The position numbers and the translations under genes are program-made. Source: Pedobacter ghigonis (GTDB lineage: Bacteria > Bacteroidota > Bacteroidia > Sphingobacteriales > Sphingobacteriaceae). Taken from it: a stretch of DNA of 64,000 bases. The notes beneath the pieces were generated by a model. That model saw only the letters and a list, made by a program, of their open reading frames with translations. It was not told the origin of the DNA and ran no database searches. The stretch is from the NCBI RefSeq assembly GCF_903166585.1, contig NZ_CAESCM010000017.1, positions 1-64,000 on the forward strand, given 5' to 3'. Positions 43,121 through 51,551 of the stretch are shown piece after piece. Numbering within the stretch: the first letter of the stretch is position 1; each line of letters begins with the position of its first letter.

Positions 43121-44419
43121 TTACGACAATCCTTTTTTGTTTTTATAAGTCATTTTGGCTTTGGTACCTGCGCTATAATTGTAGTTCTTCAGGTTGCTGG
43201 CTTTCTTCTCGTGAAAAGCTGCACCACGTTCACTGTTGTCCGCCTCCTCCTCACCTTTCTTTTTCTTGGGCTTGCTGGCTGCATCAACAACTTTTAAATC
43301 CTCAGGCAATTCCATTAGCTCTAATTTCTGTCCAATGGCCTGCTCTATCTTTCTTACTTCTATCAGTTCGATATCTGTTGAAAAGGTAATGGCCACCACA
43401 TCTTCATCGCCGTGCTTAACAATACGCTGAATCAAGGTTTCTTTTTGCTCAGGCAATTCTAAATGTAAAATAAAAGGAATACCCTGAATATCCAGTTCGC
43501 CAAGGTTTTCGTTGGCCACAATCAAAATCCTGGCCGCAGCATTTTCTTTAAAATCTTCAATATCATCATAGCCCTTATCATCAAAAAATAAAGAACGATA
43601 AATCGAAATTTCGCCTTCTTTGCTATGGTTAAAGTTTTTATAAACCGTTTGGGCGGTTAAACGTGTGTTGACGAAGACCACTACTTTATCGAAAACCTCT
43701 TCATCATTTAAGAGCAAGGTTAACAGATTAAGTTTTGTTCTGAAATTAGGTACCTGATATAACATCTGCTGGTAAACCTCAGCCTGCTTTTCGCCAATTT
43801 CATCTACCTCAATTGTTGCTGCCGAATCTTTCATGAAAGGAGCAATCATGTGGTTTAGTTTCTCGTGTAACACCTCTGTAAATACTACATGCTGAGATTT
43901 GTAGGCACTGTTGGCCAGTTCAACAACAGGTAACTGCAGACCTTTTTTAACAATCAACTCGGCATTATCTACAATGAACAATTGTATTTTATTGGTATTT
44001 AGGGCCAGTTTTAAATACAATGCACGGGCGCGATCAGGTACGGCCACAATGATATCGCAACCATCCGTAATTTCGTTCATTTGTGTTTCTACAGCACCAC
44101 GGCTATCTATTCCCAAAATCCTGAAAGTACTGTTACGGTTCAATAATTTAAACTGCTCCAGCACATGATCTACATGCTCAATATCCGGCACTAAAATCAA
44201 TGCCCTTGGTGCTTCTTCAAAAGCATATTTCAATTTCATTAGTGTAGCTAAAACATAGGTTGTTGTTTTTCCCGAACCTTCCGGCCCTACTGCTATAACA
44301 TCCTGGCCACCTAAAATTCTCGACATTGTTCTGGCCTGGATTTCTTTTGGAGTTAAGAATCCGGCATCAGTCATTGCCGCTACAAGTGGTTTGCTAAGTT
44401 TTAATTTATCTAAAGACAC
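43121..44419 (-). CDS. DEAD-box-like helicase with decayed motifs
   Basis: Protein of about 432 residues with the two RecA-like domains of DEAD-box RNA helicases. The phosphate loop is intact (VGPEGSGKTTTYV), with FLTPKEIQARTMSRIL as a Q-like region. Other motifs are weakened: motif II reads VDNAE instead of DEAD, motif Ia PDIEH, motif V ANENLGELDI, and motif VI QRIVKHG in place of HRxGRxxR, so the arginine finger is missing. It may bind ATP and RNA without unwinding. There is no ATG at the N-terminus; I took the GTG at 44419 (VSLDKLKLSKPLVAAM); the frame is open to a TTG at 44488. The C-terminus is a basic tail (KAKMTYKNKKG). Minus strand, single gene. Confidence 0.75.
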   Translation of the reverse strand: MSLDKLKLSKPLVAAMTDAGFLTPKEIQARTMSRILGGQDVIAVGPEGSGKTTTYVLATLMKLKYAFEEAPRALILVPDIEHVDHVLEQFKLLNRNSTFRILGIDSRGAVETQMNEITDGCDIIVAVPDRARALYLKLALNTNKIQLFIVDNAELIVKKGLQLPVVELANSAYKSQHVVFTEVLHEKLNHMIAPFMKDSAATIEVDEIGEKQAEVYQQMLYQVPNFRTKLNLLTLLLNDEEVFDKVVVFVNTRLTAQTVYKNFNHSKEGEISIYRSLFFDDKGYDDIEDFKENAAARILIVANENLGELDIQGIPFILHLELPEQKETLIQRIVKHGDEDVVAITFSTDIELIEVRKIEQAIGQKLELMELPEDLKVVDAASKPKKKKGEEEADNSERGAAFHEKKASNLKNYNYSAGTKAKMTYKNKKGLS

Positions 44420-44695
44420 GATTACTATTTTAATGATTTGAGTGCAAATATCCTTAAAATAATTAGCTTTTAGAGAAAAGCTTTGCAAATGAATGCTACA
44501 TATACAGCTACAGCTGCATTACAAGGGCATAATTATGGATGAGTATTAGTAGTATTTTATGCTTTTTTATTGTAAACAGTAGTTTCAGGCTGTGTAAACG
44601 GGATTAACTAAAAAATTAATCAACTAACTATCAATACATTAAAAATTAATTCAAAATAAATACTACTAAATCCATAGATATTATATACTTATTTC

Positions 44696-44703
44696 TATAT
44701 TTG
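44696..44703 (+). promoter_or_regulatory. -7 box TATATTTG upstream of the 53-aa ORF
   Basis: Exact TAnnTTTG match about 50 bases before the ATG at 44758. Together with the hairpin and T-run at 45086-45117 it delimits a possible transcript of roughly 400 bases. No good -33 element was seen. Confidence 0.35.
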
Positions 44704-44757
44704 CTGAACATTAATCATTAACTAAAATATGGTGTTAAACAATTAAATGCAAAAACA

Positions 44758-44919
44758 ATGTCAATCTATTTTCAGTTTCCGGCTATTGATGAGTATCCAA
44801 ATTTAGCCTATCCGCTAAAAACAGCGCAACAGGATGCACAGCAAAACATAGATGAAGATAGAATTATACAGGAACAGCTTGCTGAACTTAAAGATTTTTT
44901 AGCCTTAAAACCTGTTTAA
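44758..44919 (+). CDS. Small hypothetical protein (53 aa)
   Basis: Open frame starting MSIYFQFPAIDEYPNLAYPL and ending LAELKDFLALKPV, 53 residues. It is acidic, without a signal peptide or membrane span, and has a Gln/Asp/Glu-rich helical centre (QQDAQQNIDEDRIIQEQLAE). I do not recognise a family. Support for it being real: amino-acid use unlike a random frame, a -7 box 50 bases upstream, and a strong terminator 167 bases downstream on the same strand. The tRNA-like element begins 10 bases after its stop codon. It could also be a chance ORF in the leader of a non-coding transcript. Confidence 0.5.
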   Translation: MSIYFQFPAIDEYPNLAYPLKTAQQDAQQNIDEDRIIQEQLAELKDFLALKPV

Positions 44920-44929
44920 CCTATTACAT

Positions 44930-45000
44930 GGCCAGTTGACCGATTGGAAGGTTGGAGTTTCATAAACTTTTTACGATGGTTCGAATCCATTACTAGGCCG
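44930..45000 (+). tRNA. tRNA-like cloverleaf, anticodon CAU (Met/Ile2-type), odd acceptor stem
   Basis: A full cloverleaf can be drawn: acceptor GGCCAGT (44930-44936) with ACT-A-GGCC (44992-44999), seven pairs with one bulged A at 44995; D-stem ACC/GGT (39-41/50-52) with GG in the loop; anticodon stem GGAGT/ACTTT with loop TTCATAA, anticodon CAT at 44961-44963 after the invariant T; a four-base variable loop; T-stem GATGG/CCATT around TTCGAAT. Three G-T pairs, a short D-loop and the bulge make it weaker than a normal tRNA, and no CCA is encoded. It is either a degenerate tRNA (pseudo-tRNA) or a divergent tRNA-like RNA. It lies between the 53-aa ORF and a terminator. Confidence 0.55.
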
Positions 45001-45085
45001 CTAAGTGTATTTCATAGCACTTTATACTGATCCTGCTCAGGTCAGTTAAGATTTGGTTATCTTATATTTGTTTTGTTGTTAGCAA

Positions 45086-45117
45086 AGGCTACCCGCGATG
45101 GGTAGCCTTAACTTTTT
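45086..45117 (+). terminator. Strong plus-strand terminator after the tRNA-like element
   Basis: AGGCTACCC (45086-45094), loop GCGAT, GGGTAGCCT (45100-45108) with an extra flanking A-T pair possible, followed by TAACTTTTTTAC. It is directional for the plus strand. The only upstream candidates it can serve are the 53-aa ORF and the tRNA-like sequence, so it supports a real transcription unit there. Confidence 0.8.
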
Positions 45118-45202
45118 TACGTCATTCTGAATAATGATCCTTAAACAATAGAGTGAGCCCTGACCTATCTTCACTACCATTCACAGACCCGATAGAAGAT
45201 TA

Positions 45203-45341
45203 GTCATCTCGATCCGATAGCTATCGGATGAAGCGCAGCGAAATGCCTGCCCGTACAGGCGGGGAGAGATCTTTAAATAGATTTAGCTTCGCTGAGCACT
45301 GCGTGGTTCTCGACTACGTTGCACTTCGCTCGAAATGACGA
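45203..45341. repeat. Dispersed GTCATCTCGA...TCGAAATGACGA element (copy 2, long)
   Basis: Longer relative of the 22657-22738 element, from GTCATCTCGATCCGATAGCT to CGAAATGACGAC. It contains inner palindromes: the perfect 18-mer ATCCGATAGCTATCGGAT (45212-45229) and GCCTG-CCCGTA-CAGGC (45245-45260). The outer ends GTCATCTCGA/TCGAAATGAC are inverted. It looks like a composite, non-coding dispersed repeat; no ORF or transposase. Confidence 0.7.
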
Positions 45342-45503
45342 CTCCGAAGGGGCTGTCACTAATATTGATTTTTATGAAATAAATTAACCACCAGCATAAC
45401 AAGAGCCTCTTATTTTAAAATTCTTAAAACTTTTTATTTCGTTTGTGGTTATTTATATAATTCACATTATACTAATCTTTTACAGATTAATTTGTTTGGT
45501 TTA

Positions 45504-45539
45504 AAAAGGGGATTTATGGATATAAATCCCTTTTCTTTT
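45504..45539 (+). terminator. Terminator-like hairpin upstream of LD-carboxypeptidase
   Basis: AAAAGGGGATTTAT (45504-45517) pairs with ATAAATCCCTTTT (45522-45534) with one extra G, and TTTTCTTTTA follows on the plus strand. It lies 57 bases before the ATG of the next gene and no gene ends upstream, so it may be a leader attenuator or the end of a short RNA from 45342-45540, an otherwise featureless AT-rich stretch. Confidence 0.5.
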
Positions 45540-45595
45540 ATGGCAGAATTTTAAATCCTATATTTAGCCATACCAATTTCACTACCCTATTTTAG

Positions 45596-46618
45596 ATGAA
45601 CAGAAAACATTTCCTTTCTTCATTTATTGCAGCCACCGCTGCACTTCCGGCATTTAAAACTTTAGCCAATACCATCGAAAGTGAAAGTTCATCGTTCAAA
45701 ATACCGCCTTATTTAAAAGCTGGGGATACGATTGGAATCACCAGTCCTGCCGGATACATTACTTTGGAGCAGATTGAACCATCGGTTTTACAAATGCAAA
45801 GCTGGGGCTTTACCATCAAAGTGGGCGATACAATTGGTAAGCGCGATTTTACTTACGGTGGCACAGACGAAGAAAGGTTAGCCAATTTTCAGCAAATGTT
45901 GAATGACCCAAATGTTAAGGCCATTATGTGCGCCCGAGGTGGTTACGGTTTTGTACGGATTATCGATCAGCTTGATTTTTCGGCCTTTAAAAGAAACCCA
46001 AAATGGATTATTGGCTTTAGCGACATAACCGTTATTCATTGTCACCTGTCCAAAAATTTTGGCATTGCCTCTATTCATTCAAAAATGTGCAATAGCTTCC
46101 CCGATGATTGGGCCAAAGCAGAACCGATACAGATTGAAACCATTTTATCCATAAAGAATGCTTTAACCGGCGAACAAATGGGTTATACCGCCTCTTTAAA
46201 TAGTAATAATCGTTTTGGAAAAACCGATGGAATTTTAGTCGGCGGAAACCTAAGCATTATTGAAACCCTGGCGGGTAGCAACTCTGATTTAGACACCAAA
46301 AATAAAATACTATTTATTGAAGATACCGGCGAATACCTCTACAGTATCGACAGAATGTTATGGAATTTAAAACGTAGCGGCAAGCTCAAAAACCTGAAAG
46401 GCCTCATTGTAGGCGGTTTTAAGGTTAAACCCGAGGATGCAGGCGAAGAATTTGGCAAAACCATTTACGATATTGTTCTCGAAAAGGTAAAGGAATACAC
46501 CTACCCTGTTGCCTTCGATTTCCCGGTTGGACACCAACGCAATAATTTTGCGTTAAAATGCGGTGCTAACCATACCTTTATCGTTAATGAAAGTGGTGCA
46601 ACGCTGAGATGCATTTAA
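45596..46618 (+). CDS. LD-carboxypeptidase (peptidase S66, MccF/LdcA-like)
   Basis: Serine peptidase of 340 residues in family S66, which cuts the L-D bond in murein tetrapeptides (LdcA) or inactivates microcin C-like peptides (MccF). The N-terminus MNRKHFLSSFIAATAALPAF looks like an export signal, possibly Tat-type with Arg-Lys. The core starts YLKAGDTIGITSPAGYIT; ARGGYGFVRIIDQLD is the family's glycine loop; the nucleophile Ser is about 142 in WIIGFSDITVIH; the Glu is in LFIEDTGEYLYSIDRML and the His in FPVGHQRNNFALKCG. An exported form fits murein recycling outside the cytoplasm. Single gene. Confidence 0.92.
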   Translation: MNRKHFLSSFIAATAALPAFKTLANTIESESSSFKIPPYLKAGDTIGITSPAGYITLEQIEPSVLQMQSWGFTIKVGDTIGKRDFTYGGTDEERLANFQQMLNDPNVKAIMCARGGYGFVRIIDQLDFSAFKRNPKWIIGFSDITVIHCHLSKNFGIASIHSKMCNSFPDDWAKAEPIQIETILSIKNALTGEQMGYTASLNSNNRFGKTDGILVGGNLSIIETLAGSNSDLDTKNKILFIEDTGEYLYSIDRMLWNLKRSGKLKNLKGLIVGGFKVKPEDAGEEFGKTIYDIVLEKVKEYTYPVAFDFPVGHQRNNFALKCGANHTFIVNESGATLRCI

Positions 46619-46929
46619 AAATGTGATTACATCATTAACCATGAGAGCCCCTAAAACTTTAGGGATCTAATATCTCTCAGGTGGTAAATACATTTCTTTT
46701 AAATATTTAAGTGTGCGCTTAAATAAAAATCTAAACACTTTGGTACCTAAACTGGTCAAAAAAAACAGGCAAGGCTACGTCATAATAATATATGCTACTT
46801 TGGGTGATCTCAAAGTTCACCCTTTTCATCTCTACATTTCTCGCATTGGTCTCAATTAAAGAATTACTGGCATAAGCGGATATATTTTTGTGTTTAACAG
46901 TTAGAAAAACAACACAAAATTTATTCGCC
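46619..46929. other. Intergenic region with two small hairpins
   Basis: About 310 bases before tolC. TGAGAG (46642-46647) and CTCTCA (46674-46679) enclose CCCTAAA-AC-TTTAGGG (46649-46664), a nested hairpin without a T-run just past the LD-carboxypeptidase stop. A second short one is ATTTAAG (46705-46711) / CTTAAAT (46718-46724). Either could be a regulatory site for the efflux operon. A minus-strand open frame covering 46731-47168 runs into tolC and is taken as a shadow. Confidence 0.45.
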
Positions 46930-48225
46930 ATGAGCAGATACATCCAATATATTATCATAACCGTTTTATCGGTTTCAGCTTTTTTGGCAAAGGCGCAGGA
47001 GGTTCCAAAAGTATGGGATCTGAAAACGGCCATTGAATATGCCAAAGAAAAGAACATCAACATCAATACCCTTAAATTGAGCAGCCAAACTGCCCAGCAG
47101 GATTTAATTGCTTCAAAATCGGCTGTACTACCTAATTTAACGGGCAACGTATCGCAGGCACTTACCAATTATAAATCCGGTCTGCAAAACACCAGTGGCT
47201 TCGGTTTAAACTCTGATATAACCCTGTATAACGGAAGTTATTTAAAAAACGATATCAAAGCAAAAGAGCTCAGCCTGCAAACTGCAAACCTTTCTGTAGA
47301 GGCCGCAAAAAATGATATTACCATTTCTATAACACAGGCCTACCTTAATATTTTGCTGGCAAGAGAAAACATTACTTACTTAAAAGATTTGTTATCCACC
47401 AGCGAAGCACAAGTTAAACAGGCCGAACAGCAACTAAAGTTTGGTACTATAGCTAAAAAAGATTTGTTGCAACTTCAGGCTACTTATGCTAACGACAAAT
47501 ACACTTTAGTTACCGCACAGAACACACTACAGCAGAATATTTTAACGCTAAAACAACTCTTACAGATTCCAACCGCAAATGCTTTCGAAGTTAGTACAAC
47601 CGATACTGTTCAAACAGCCCCGGTTCTTGATAATCTGGCATCCGCACAGGATAAAGCCTTGCGTACACGCCCGGAAATAAAAAGTGGCGAATTAAATATT
47701 CAACTCCAAACCACCAATCTTGAAAAAGCAAAATCGACCTTACGTCCTACTTTAAGTTTAGGCGGCTCACTTTACACAGGCTACAACAATAACAATATTG
47801 GTGGCTACGGTTATCAGCTAAATAACAGCTTCTATCAGAATTTAGGCTTAACCTTATCTATTCCCATATTCGACAGAAAGGTGACCAAAACCAATGTAGC
47901 AAAGGCCAATATCAGTATTGAACAGACCCGTTTATCACTTTTAGATACCAAAACTACTTTAACACAAAATGTAGAACGTGCCTACATTAATGTTCAAAAT
48001 GCTAACAGCCAGTATGCAGCTGCGCAAGAACAGTTTAACTACACCGGTGAAGCCCTGAGGATTTCGAATGCTGCGCTAAAAGAAGGCACCAATAATATCG
48101 TAGAAAACCTGCAGCAAAAGAATTTGTATGTACAGGCTTTGCAGGCTTTTGTTCAGGCTAAATACACAGCTAACCTTTATACCCGAATCTACAACTTTTA
48201 TACAGGCATACCGATAACTAACTAA
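46930..48225 (+). CDS. TolC-family outer membrane efflux protein
   Basis: Outer-membrane exit duct of 431 residues. Start chosen at ATG 46930, which puts the signal peptide MSRYIQYIIITVLSVSAFLA at the N-terminus; an upstream ATG at 46888 adds 14 unlikely residues. The mature protein begins EVPKVWDLKTAIEYAKEKNI, then shows the two outer-membrane-factor repeats with long coiled-coil helices (LLARENITYLKDLLSTSEAQ, QATYANDKYTLVTAQNTLQQ, NVQNANSQYAAAQEQFNYTG). It is the first gene of the export operon and is followed by the adaptor gene after 45 bases. Confidence 0.93.
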   Translation: MSRYIQYIIITVLSVSAFLAKAQEVPKVWDLKTAIEYAKEKNININTLKLSSQTAQQDLIASKSAVLPNLTGNVSQALTNYKSGLQNTSGFGLNSDITLYNGSYLKNDIKAKELSLQTANLSVEAAKNDITISITQAYLNILLARENITYLKDLLSTSEAQVKQAEQQLKFGTIAKKDLLQLQATYANDKYTLVTAQNTLQQNILTLKQLLQIPTANAFEVSTTDTVQTAPVLDNLASAQDKALRTRPEIKSGELNIQLQTTNLEKAKSTLRPTLSLGGSLYTGYNNNNIGGYGYQLNNSFYQNLGLTLSIPIFDRKVTKTNVAKANISIEQTRLSLLDTKTTLTQNVERAYINVQNANSQYAAAQEQFNYTGEALRISNAALKEGTNNIVENLQQKNLYVQALQAFVQAKYTANLYTRIYNFYTGIPITN

Positions 48226-48270
48226 AAAATAATAAGATGACTACTACTTAGTCAATTAAATATTTAAATC

Positions 48271-49464
48271 ATGAAGAAGAAAACAATATTCATAATCGCT
48301 GGCTTAGCCCTCGCTATATTGGCCATCTGGTATTTTGCTTTACGTAAAAAAGAAGAGGTAATTGTACTGCAAACAGAAAAACCCACTGTTGGTTACATAT
48401 CAGAAAATGTAACTGCTACCGGCAAAGTGCAGCCGGTTGATACCGTTGCAGTTGGTACGCAGGTTTCGGGAACCATCAAAACCTTGTATGCCGATTTTAA
48501 CTCGAAGGTTAAGAAAGGACAATTATTGGCCGAGTTGGATAAAACCTTATTTGAAGCCACAGTAAACCAGTATCAGGCCAACCTGGTGAGCGCACAAAGT
48601 GCATTAATCTATCAGCAGGGAAATTTTGGCCGTCAGAATAACTTATATAAAGTTGGGGCAGTAAGCAAAGCTGATTACGACAATGCGCTTTACACTTACA
48701 ACGCAGCAAAAGCATCTGTAAATAGCATAAAGGCCCAGCTGGCTTCTGCTCAAAAGAACCTTTCGCTGGCCAGCATTTACTCGCCTATTGATGGAACTGT
48801 ACTTTCGAGAAGCGTAAGTGAAGGTACCACTGTTGCAGCAAGTTTCAGTACGCCAACTATTTTCAGTATTGCTAAAGACCTAACTAAAATGCAGGTAGAA
48901 GCATCGGTTGATGAAGCAGATGTGGGCAATATCAGCAAAGATGAACGTGCTACTTTTACAGTTGATGCTTATTTGAACGATACTTTCAACGGTGCTATTC
49001 AGGACATCAGATTAAGCCCATCCATTTCATCGAATGTGGTAACCTATAAAACCATTATTAAAACCGCAAATAATGATAACAAGTTAAAACCGGGCATGAC
49101 AGCTAATATAACCATCTTCACCAAAGAAGTTAATAATGCAATGCTGATATCGGCAAAAGCAATTAAATATACTCCCGATTCGACATTGGCAGGCAAATAC
49201 CAAATGACCTGGATTAATCCTGACAGAAAACCAGCTGGTGCTAACGAAGCGTATGTTTGGGTTGAAAAAGGGCCGAAAGAACTTGTTCAGAAAAAAATAA
49301 AAACCGGTATTAACGACAATACCCATGTTGAGGTCTTATCGGGATTAGCGGCAAACGATAGCGTGATTAATGGAGCACAAACCATGGGCAAAGCAGCAGC
49401 AGCCGGCCAAAGTCAGGCCAGTCCTTTTATGCCAAAACGCCCGGGAAGAAACAACAGGAAATAA
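48271..49464 (+). CDS. MacA-like periplasmic adaptor (HlyD/MFP family)
   Basis: Membrane-fusion protein of 397 residues linking the ABC transporter to TolC. One N-terminal membrane span (IFIIAGLALAILAIWYFALR), then ITATGKVQ-type barrel-sandwich text (ENVTATGKVQPVDTVAVGTQ), a coiled-coil hairpin (VNQYQANLVSAQSALIYQQG ... NSIKAQLASAQKNLSLA), the lipoyl second half (SIYSPIDGTVLSRSVSEGTT) and a beta-barrel and membrane-proximal domain. A basic, Pro-rich tail (SPFMPKRPGRNNRK) ends it. Its TAA shares one base with the ATG of the ATPase gene (TAATG), so translation is coupled. Confidence 0.92.
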   Translation: MKKKTIFIIAGLALAILAIWYFALRKKEEVIVLQTEKPTVGYISENVTATGKVQPVDTVAVGTQVSGTIKTLYADFNSKVKKGQLLAELDKTLFEATVNQYQANLVSAQSALIYQQGNFGRQNNLYKVGAVSKADYDNALYTYNAAKASVNSIKAQLASAQKNLSLASIYSPIDGTVLSRSVSEGTTVAASFSTPTIFSIAKDLTKMQVEASVDEADVGNISKDERATFTVDAYLNDTFNGAIQDIRLSPSISSNVVTYKTIIKTANNDNKLKPGMTANITIFTKEVNNAMLISAKAIKYTPDSTLAGKYQMTWINPDRKPAGANEAYVWVEKGPKELVQKKIKTGINDNTHVEVLSGLAANDSVINGAQTMGKAAAAGQSQASPFMPKRPGRNNRK

Positions 49465-50210
49465 TGGAAAAGAAGATATTAGATATACACGATCTGAAAC
49501 GCGAGTTTGTAATGGGCGATCAAACGGTACGGGCACTGAAAGGAATTACTTTCGATATTAAGGCCGGTGAGTTTGTAACCATTATGGGAAGCAGCGGTTC
49601 TGGCAAAACCACACTTTTAAATATTTTAGGTTGTTTGGATAAACCTAGTGATGGCATTTATCACCTGGATGGTGTTGATGTGAAAAGTCTGGATAAAGAT
49701 GAACTGGCAGGGTTAAGAAACACCAAAATCGGTTTTGTTTTTCAGGCTTACAATCTTTTACCCAGAACATCAGCTCTGGAAAATGTAGAGCTACCCCTGT
49801 TTTACAACAAAACAATTAGCGCAGAAGAACGGAAAGAAAGGGCCATAAAATCGCTCGAATCGGTAAAGCTAGCCGAACGTTTTGATCATACACCAAGTCA
49901 GCTTTCGGGTGGGCAGCAACAGCGTGTAGCCATTGCCAGGGCATTGGTAAACCATCCGGTAATGATTTTAGCTGATGAGGCGACAGGAAATTTAGATACC
50001 AGAACTTCGTATGAAATTATGGCCCTGATGCAGGAGCTAAATGCGGAAGGAAAAACAATCGTTTTTGTAACCCACGAGCCCGATATCGCGGCTTTTAGTA
50101 CCCGTACCATTATGCTGCGCGATGGAAAAATTCAGAAAGACAGCATTAACACCAATCAGCGTTCGGCAAAAGAGGCATTGGCCAGTTTGCCCGAAACAGA
50201 CGATTACTAA
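49464..50210 (+). CDS. MacB/LolD-type ABC transporter ATPase
   Basis: Cytoplasmic ATPase subunit of 248 residues of the MacB/LolD/FtsE group. Complete motifs: Walker A in MGSSGSGKTTLLNILG, Q-loop in GFVFQAYNLLPRTSALENVE, signature PSQLSGGQQQRVAIARAL, Walker B and D-loop VMILADEATGNLDTRTS, and the H-loop in VFVTHEPDIAAFS. In E. coli MacB this domain is fused to the permease; here the two are separate genes, as in many Bacteroidota and Gram-positive systems. The permease gene follows after 11 bases. Probable export of a peptide, lipid or macrolide-like substrate; not determinable. Confidence 0.94.
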   Translation: MEKKILDIHDLKREFVMGDQTVRALKGITFDIKAGEFVTIMGSSGSGKTTLLNILGCLDKPSDGIYHLDGVDVKSLDKDELAGLRNTKIGFVFQAYNLLPRTSALENVELPLFYNKTISAEERKERAIKSLESVKLAERFDHTPSQLSGGQQQRVAIARALVNHPVMILADEATGNLDTRTSYEIMALMQELNAEGKTIVFVTHEPDIAAFSTRTIMLRDGKIQKDSINTNQRSAKEALASLPETDDY

Positions 50211-50221
50211 TTAATAAAGAC

Positions 50222-51445
50222 ATGGGCATTTTAAATTTATTGAAAATAGCTTTCAAGGCACTAAAAAGAAATAAACTGCGTGCATTTTTAACCATGCTAG
50301 GTATTATTATCGGTGTTGCAGCGGTTATAGCCATGATGGCTATTGGCGAGGGCTCGAAACAGAGTATCAGATCTTCATTGTCAGGTATGGGATCGAACAT
50401 GATTACCATTATGCCACAAAGCAACGAACCTGGAGGTGTAAGATTACAGGGAAGCAGTATTCAAACACTTAAACTGGAAGATGTTACAGCCATTCAAAAA
50501 CTAAGATCGAATAATATTAATGGTTTATCGCCAGTGGTTTCTACGAGCGGACAGGCCATTAAAGGCTCATACAACTGGCCTACAAGTATACAGGGGGTTA
50601 GCCCCGATTATCTGAATATCCGCCAGCTAAAATTAAAGGATGGCATTCTTTTCTCAGAAAACGATGTAAAAAGTTTTGCCAAGGTTTGTTTATTGGGTCA
50701 AACCGTTATCAGTAACTTATTTCCCGATGGCAGCAACCCAATCGGCCAGATTATCCGTTTTAAGAACATCCCTTTTCAGGTAATTGGCATTTTGGAACCA
50801 AAAGGACAGAGTAATTTTGGCCAGGATCAGGATGATATTATTTTGGCTCCATATACCACTGTTCAAAAAAGAATTACAGCTACCAATTACCTCCAAAGCA
50901 TTTACGCATCTGCAACAACCGAAGCCAGCAGCGATGCAGCCACTACCGAAATCAGTAACGCCATCCGCGAAAGTCATCGCCTAACCACTGCAGAAAGCGA
51001 TGATTTTCAGGTACGTACTCAGGTCGAACTCATTAGTACCATTAGCTCAACCAGCAGCATGTTAACAGTACTACTAACAGCAATTGCCGGCATTTCACTT
51101 TTTATAGGTGGTATTGGGATCATGAATATCATGTATGTTTCGGTAACCGAACGCACAAGGGAAATTGGCTTGCGCATGTCGATAGGTGCACGTGGACGCG
51201 ATGTTTTGATGCAATTTTTAATTGAGGCAGTTTTAATCAGCATAACAGGCGGAATTATCGGGGTGTTTTTAGGCGTTAGCTCAGCCTACCTTATCTCCTA
51301 TTTCTTAAACTGGCCCATTTTAATTTCTGAGTCATCCATTGTTATTTCTTTTGTGGTTTGCGCAGTAACAGGTGTATTTTTCGGCTATTATCCGGCTAAA
51401 AAAGCATCCAGTCTCGATCCAATCGATGCCTTAAGATATGAGTAA
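50222..51445 (+). CDS. MacB-type ABC transporter permease (FtsX domain)
   Basis: Inner-membrane permease of 407 residues with four membrane spans. The N-terminal segment KLRAFLTMLGIIIGVAAVIA followed by MAIGEGSKQSIRSSLSGMGS is the hallmark of MacB permeases. A large periplasmic MacB-PCD domain (about 45-250) precedes the C-terminal FtsX domain with its spans (AIAGISLFIGGIGIMNIMYV, SVTERTREIGLRMSIGARGR, ISITGGIIGVFLGVSSAYLI). The arrangement is of the mechanotransmission type, which works with MacA and TolC. It is followed by the kinase gene after 106 bases. Confidence 0.94.
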   Translation: MGILNLLKIAFKALKRNKLRAFLTMLGIIIGVAAVIAMMAIGEGSKQSIRSSLSGMGSNMITIMPQSNEPGGVRLQGSSIQTLKLEDVTAIQKLRSNNINGLSPVVSTSGQAIKGSYNWPTSIQGVSPDYLNIRQLKLKDGILFSENDVKSFAKVCLLGQTVISNLFPDGSNPIGQIIRFKNIPFQVIGILEPKGQSNFGQDQDDIILAPYTTVQKRITATNYLQSIYASATTEASSDAATTEISNAIRESHRLTTAESDDFQVRTQVELISTISSTSSMLTVLLTAIAGISLFIGGIGIMNIMYVSVTERTREIGLRMSIGARGRDVLMQFLIEAVLISITGGIIGVFLGVSSAYLISYFLNWPILISESSIVISFVVCAVTGVFFGYYPAKKASSLDPIDALRYE

Positions 51446-51551
51446 GTATCTGGAAATTTTCAGATGCCGAAACTCTTTATATATCATTACCCGTATTGAA
51501 ATTAATTGAGCGCCACAAAGCAGGAAAAACGGAATAAATAATAACTTAGCT

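Noticed and set aside
46731..47168. Minus-strand open frame opposite the start of tolC
   Set aside because: Most of it is antisense to the tolC coding region, with composition expected of a shadow frame.
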